Shown piece by piece: positions 33,046 to 36,037 of a stretch of DNA of 36,037 nt; the stretch's first letter is position 1; every line of letters begins with the position of its first letter. The stretch covers positions 1 through 36,037 of the forward strand of contig JAKCCH010000023.1 in assembly GCA_021838945.1 (NCBI GenBank), in the 5' to 3' direction. Below the pieces are notes generated by a model. The model saw only the letters and a program-made list of their open reading frames with translations, was not told where the DNA came from and did not search any database. Both the position numbers and the translations under genes were made by a program. Source of the stretch: Actinomycetes bacterium (GTDB lineage: Bacteria > Actinomycetota > Acidimicrobiia > Acidimicrobiales > Bog-793).

Positions 33046-33777
33046 ATGAAAATGCGAATCCCGTTGGTCGCCGGCGCGGCCGGCGCCGGCGCGCTGGCGC
33101 TCGTGCTGGTGGGGCCCGGCTCCTTCGCCAGCTTCACGAGCTCGGTGGTGGCGAACCAGTCGATCAAGTCGGGAACGTTCCAGCTGGAGGCGGTCGCTGG
33201 GCAGCCATCGGTCTCCGGACCGCTGATCGGCGACGCCAACACGATCGGCCAGCCGATTCTCAACTCATCGACCGGCGGCGAGCCGGCCGTCCCCGACGGC
33301 AACAGCGTCAGCTTCCAGCTGTGGAACGTCAACCCTGGTGACACATACACCGAGCCTCTCACCATCTACGACGTGGGCACGCTTCAGGGCCAGGTCAACA
33401 CCGTGACCTACGCCCCCGACACGAGCACCAACGCGATGACGCTCGAGAAGTACCTGACCGTCGAGGTGCAGGTGGACGTGAACGGCACGTGGACCGACGT
33501 CCACACCTCCACTGCCAGCGGGAGCGCCGGTACGCCATTGCCGGCGAACTCCGCTCACACCTACTACCTCGATTACAGCTTCGGCCCGCAGTTCCTCCAG
33601 CCGAACCCGAACATGTACGACGCTGCGCAGGCAAGCGCGGCGGGCTTCAGCACCAACGAGCTCTCCACCTCGTTCCGGATCGTGTTCACCTTCACCAACA
33701 ACACGGTGAACCAGAACGACGCCGAGGGCCTCAGTGCCTCGCCGTCGGTGACGTTCGACGGGACCAACACCCCATAG
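33046..33777 (+). CDS. TasA/camelysin-like secreted protein
   Basis: A 243-residue protein with an N-terminal signal region (residues about 4-30, 'LVAGAAGAGALALVLVGPGSFASF'-type) and a Ser/Thr/Asn-rich beta-sheet body, the pattern of TasA/camelysin-family proteins. 'LWNVNPGDTYTEPLTIYDVGTL' and 'YYLDYSFGPQFLQ' fit that fold. TasA-type proteins form extracellular fibres or are surface-bound. A strong AGGAAGGAG site precedes ATG 33046; the SipW-type peptidase follows. The reading frame is open far upstream, but that part is in the Rieske gene's other frame. Confidence 0.75.
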   Translation: MKMRIPLVAGAAGAGALALVLVGPGSFASFTSSVVANQSIKSGTFQLEAVAGQPSVSGPLIGDANTIGQPILNSSTGGEPAVPDGNSVSFQLWNVNPGDTYTEPLTIYDVGTLQGQVNTVTYAPDTSTNAMTLEKYLTVEVQVDVNGTWTDVHTSTASGSAGTPLPANSAHTYYLDYSFGPQFLQPNPNMYDAAQASAAGFSTNELSTSFRIVFTFTNNTVNQNDAEGLSASPSVTFDGTNTP

Positions 33778-33874
33778 CCCGCCAGCGGTCCGCATCGCCT
33801 GCCGGTCGCGACCAGCGTCCGCGGGCGGTGCGGGCGGGCCAGTGCAGTCAAGGCTCATGACCGAAGGAGTCGAT

Positions 33875-33901
33875 GTGAGCGAGCGCAACGCCTCATGGTG
33901 A
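33875..33901 (+). CDS. Possible 8-residue leader peptide
   Basis: GTG at 33875 lies five bases after GAAGGAG (33863-33869) and opens an 8-codon frame (MSERNASW, stop) whose TGA overlaps the ATG region of the signal peptidase (ATGGTGA). The same ribosome site is 25 bases from the peptidase ATG, too far for direct use. Like the cytochrome b leader it ends Ser-Trp-stop. Confidence 0.4.
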   Translation: MSERNASW

Positions 33902-34611
33902 GAAGGGGACAGGGCCAGCTGACATCGCTCGTTCGCCGGCTCCTCGCCTACGCAGTGCTGGCCGTGCTCGTCGGCTTCGCAGCGACCGCCGTCGCGGGCG
34001 TCGCTACGGGCAACTGGCAGATCCGGCCGATCCTGTCGGGCAGCATGAGACCCGGCTTCCCCATCGGAGGAGTGGTGGTCGCAGAGAGGGTGCCGAGCCG
34101 CAGCTTGCAGGTCGGAGACGTCGCGGTGTTCCACCCGCCCGGCGCGGTGGACGTGACCTATGTCCACCGGATCGTATGGATGCGACGACAGGGCGACGAA
34201 CTCCTCATCCGCACCAAGGGCGACGCCAATCCCGTCAACGACCCGTGGACGCTGCACCTCCGAGGGCGAGATGCGTACGAGGCCCGTTTCACCCTTCCCC
34301 TCCTCGGCTATGCCGCAGTGTGGCTGCACTCGCCGGTCGGCCGGCGTGACATGGTCGCCGTGGCGGCGGTCGCCTTCTTCATCTGCCTCGCCTCGCTCAT
34401 CGTCGAGCTGGCACGGCGTGCAAGACGCTCGTCCCGCCGCCGGCCGCCCGAGGTCTCCTCACCCGCCTCCCGATCGGCCCCGCACGGGACGGCGCGTCCG
34501 CGGCTGGCGCGCGTCGCTCGCCTGGGGCTGCTCAGCGCCGACCCGTCCCGCCGCTCACATCGACGTCAGCGGACCAGGTCCCACTCCCCGGCGTCATGGT
34601 CCGGCCGGTAG
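33895..34611 (+). CDS. SipW-type (Ser/His) signal peptidase I
   Basis: A 238-residue membrane protein with an N-terminal helix (about 13-36) and a C-terminal helix (about 152-171), followed by a basic low-complexity tail. S50 in 'SGSMRPG', H91 in 'YVHRIV' and the 'RTKGDANPVNDPW' box are the ER/archaeal-type signal peptidase pattern, in which His takes the place of the bacterial Lys. SipW of this type processes TasA, and the TasA-like gene lies directly upstream. The 3' end overlaps the convergent acetyltransferase by 46 bp. Confidence 0.87.
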   Translation: MVRRGQGQLTSLVRRLLAYAVLAVLVGFAATAVAGVATGNWQIRPILSGSMRPGFPIGGVVVAERVPSRSLQVGDVAVFHPPGAVDVTYVHRIVWMRRQGDELLIRTKGDANPVNDPWTLHLRGRDAYEARFTLPLLGYAAVWLHSPVGRRDMVAVAAVAFFICLASLIVELARRARRSSRRRPPEVSSPASRSAPHGTARPRLARVARLGLLSADPSRRSHRRQRTRSHSPASWSGR

Positions 34612-35404
34612 CCGATCGCCTGGTAGATCGAGTTCGACGTCCGATTGGCGAGATCGGCGTACAGGACGACGCCGTCCGCGCCCTCCTCCCGGCCTGCAGC
34701 GCTGGCCGAGGCCGCGACGACCGCCCCGTAGCCACGGCGTCGCTGCGCCGGCGGCGTGCAGACAGGGCCGACCCGCGCCGCGCCCGCCGCCGGCGTGGTC
34801 ACGGCCGCGAGCGCGACGGGCTCGCCATAGGCCTCCCACATCCAGAGCCGTCTGCCGACAAGGAGGCGATGGGCGACCTCGTAGTCGTCCTCGACCGCTG
34901 CTGTCGGCGTCGCCTCGTCATGGAAGGCGCCGAGCCACGATGCCACGAGATCGAGGTCCGCCGGGGTGCCCCGCCTCGCCGTGCCCGGGACCTCGGGCTT
35001 GCGCAGCGTCCCGAGGACGTACATGGGATCGAGGTGCGGAGGCGGGCCCCTCCGCCGCCGAGAGCGGCCCAGCGGGCGAGGAAACAGAGTGCCGCCTCCC
35101 GCTCGCCGGAGACTCCCGGCAACCCCCGGCCGCCCGCCATCAGGGCATCTGCCACAGCCTCGGCAGCACCGTCGTGGAGGCGTGAGAGGAAGAGATTGTG
35201 CGGCGGCGTGTGCATGGCGGCCCCGATGACACGCCCGGCGGACTCGACAGTGATCCAGAGCGAACCGGCGGCGAGGGGGCGGGCGCCGGTGATCGCCCCG
35301 GAGAGCTGGACGGCGATGACGTTACCGCTGTAGCGCTCCTCGTCGAGAAAGCCGCTCGCCCGTGTCGCGAACTCTGCGGGATCCTCGTCCAGCCGGACTT
35401 CCAT
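34566..35404 (-). pseudogene. GNAT acetyltransferase broken by a frameshift
   Basis: Two overlapping minus-strand frames form one gene. The first (from ATG 35404) gives the N-terminal GNAT half: 'GRVIGAAMHTPPHNLFLS', then an Ala/Gly-rich helix. The second (through 'YVLGTLRKPEVPG' near 35020) gives the C-terminal half with the acetyl-CoA-binding region 'GPVCTPPAQRRRGYG' and a final 'SNSIYQAIGYRP'. The order matches single-chain actinobacterial GNAT proteins. The shift falls at about 35035-35075, in a G/C-rich run. It is either a real pseudogene or a base-count error. Confidence 0.7.
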
Positions 35405-35480
35405 GGCGGACCCAGCCCAGAGCTGGCTCTCTTCTTCGTGCCCGACGAGGGGCTCGGTCCGGGCCGGGCCGGGCGGTGGG

Positions 35481-35762
35481 TCAGGAAGCTGCGCTGCCGC
35501 CCTGGTGGGCGAGGATGCGAGCCCGCCGCACCCGGCGGCGCTCCCGCTCGCTCATGCCGCCCCAGATGCCGAACTTCTCACCGTTGGCGATGGCGTACTC
35601 GAGGCACTCCTCCTGCACGACGCATCCCCGACAGACCGCCTTTGCCTCCCTCGTCGACGCCCCGCGCTCGGGAAAGAACAGCTCGGGATCGACTCCCATG
35701 CAGTTGGCGCGCCTCTGCCACGACCGATCGGGACCCTCAAAAAGCAACGATGGAACTGCCAC
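35481..35762 (-). CDS. WhiB-family Fe-S regulator (second)
   Basis: A 93-residue Wbl protein with C21, C44, C47, C53 as [4Fe-4S] ligands, GIWGG (65-69), and an Arg-rich DNA-binding tail. The start is GTG 35762 with GGAGGAG six bases upstream. It is close to the WhiB protein at 14 kb in layout but differs in the N-terminal segment. A palindrome lies 29 bases upstream. Confidence 0.9.
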   Translation of the reverse strand: MAVPSLLFEGPDRSWQRRANCMGVDPELFFPERGASTREAKAVCRGCVVQEECLEYAIANGEKFGIWGGMSERERRRVRRARILAHQGGSAAS

Positions 35763-35790
35763 CGGCGTCTCCTCCCCCTGGTGGGACTCC

Positions 35791-35812
35791 CAGCCGTGTA
35801 GTTACACGGCTG
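35791..35812. promoter_or_regulatory. Perfect palindrome before the second whiB gene
   Basis: CAGCCGTGTA (35791-35800) and TACACGGCTG (35803-35812) are perfect inverted 10-bp arms with a GT centre. It lies just after the predicted transcription start, and so is a likely repressor operator. Confidence 0.6.
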
Positions 35813-35817
35813 TAGTC

Positions 35818-35846
35818 ATCATGTACCCATTCCTCCGGCTTCGCAA
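35818..35846 (-). promoter_or_regulatory. Promoter of the second whiB gene
   Basis: Minus-strand TTGCGA (35846-35841) and CATGAT (35823-35818) are 17 bases apart. Transcription would begin near the palindrome that follows, giving a leader of about 50 bases. Confidence 0.45.
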
Positions 35847-35934
35847 GAGGGGGGCGCCAGCGCCGCGACGGCCCCGGTGCCGTCCGTCGGTGCCTCGAGA
35901 GGCCGTTTTGGGGGGCTCCCGGCATGAATGTGGG

Positions 35935-36037
35935 TCATCCACCGGGATCCGCGAGGCGCTCGTGCGGCAGCACGTGCTCGATAGGGCCGACGGTCAACAT
36001 CACGAGGGCGAGCGCCGCCTTGGCGGAGTGAAAGCCG
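35935..36037 (-). CDS. 3' end of an unidentified gene (partial)
   Basis: From the window edge the minus strand encodes an open frame of 33 residues ending 'HVLPHERLADPGG' and TGA at 35937-35935. The hydrophobic 'AALALVMLTVGPIEHVL' suggests a helical end. The gene begins outside the window and its family was not recognised. Confidence 0.4.
   Translation of the reverse strand, partial: GFHSAKAALALVMLTVGPIEHVLPHERLADPGG

Overview
This is a high-GC actinobacterial chromosome segment, most likely from an Acidimicrobiia-like sulfur oxidiser. Actinobacterial markers are two WhiB-type Fe-S regulators, a zinc metalloprotease of the F420-associated DUF2342 type, a UPF0182 membrane protein beside a YlbL-type Lon/PDZ protease, and a DivIVA-like coiled-coil protein. 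The class is inferred from these genes and the sulfur island; it was not tested.

Left part (1-15.2 kb): an initiator tRNA-Met, then on the minus strand a cytochrome b6-like subunit with a coupled membrane partner, followed by a minus-strand block ylbL > DivIVA-like > UPF0182. Next come a HEAT-repeat protein, an actin-like (MreB-like) ATPase coupled to moaE, a degenerate HtrA-like protein that has lost its catalytic triad, the DUF2342 metalloprotease, a small hypothetical protein, a WhiB protein and a glutamate formimidoyltransferase-like gene.

Centre (15.2-32.8 kb): a sulfur-oxidation island of the sulfur-oxidising heterodisulfide-reductase-like (sHdr) type. A divergent ArsR-family regulator faces a run of same-strand genes: tusA, dsrE-like, sHdrC1, sHdrB1, sHdrA, the sHdr-associated hypothetical, a fused sHdrC2-B2, lipoate ligase 1, lipoate-binding protein LbpA-1, radical SAM 1, lipoate ligase 2, radical SAM 2, etfB, etfA, an EtfD/HdrD-like membrane Fe-S protein, a zinc-finger protein, LbpA-2 and LbpA-3. 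A second promoter then serves a larger DsrE-family protein and a receiver-like/Rieske fusion. The proposed working: TusA and the DsrE proteins pass sulfane sulfur on; it is bound to lipoyl-LbpA and oxidised by sHdr; electrons leave through EtfAB and the membrane EtfD-like protein to quinone. The two radical SAM proteins and two lipoate ligases would build lipoyl groups directly on the LbpA proteins. Family assignments come from motifs. The electron route and the division of labour among three LbpAs and two ligases are inference.

Right part (32.8-36.0 kb): a TasA/camelysin-like secreted protein with a SipW-type (Ser/His) signal peptidase preceded by a short leader ORF, a frameshifted GNAT acetyltransferase, a second WhiB gene with a perfect palindrome in its promoter region, and the 3' end of an unidentified gene.

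Regulatory DNA is most readable between the ArsR gene and tusA: two oppositely directed promoters, a 30-bp near-perfect dyad between them, and three alternating CGCAT/ATGCG half-sites at exact 11-bp steps just downstream of the predicted tusA start site. No CRISPR array, insertion sequence or prophage was seen.
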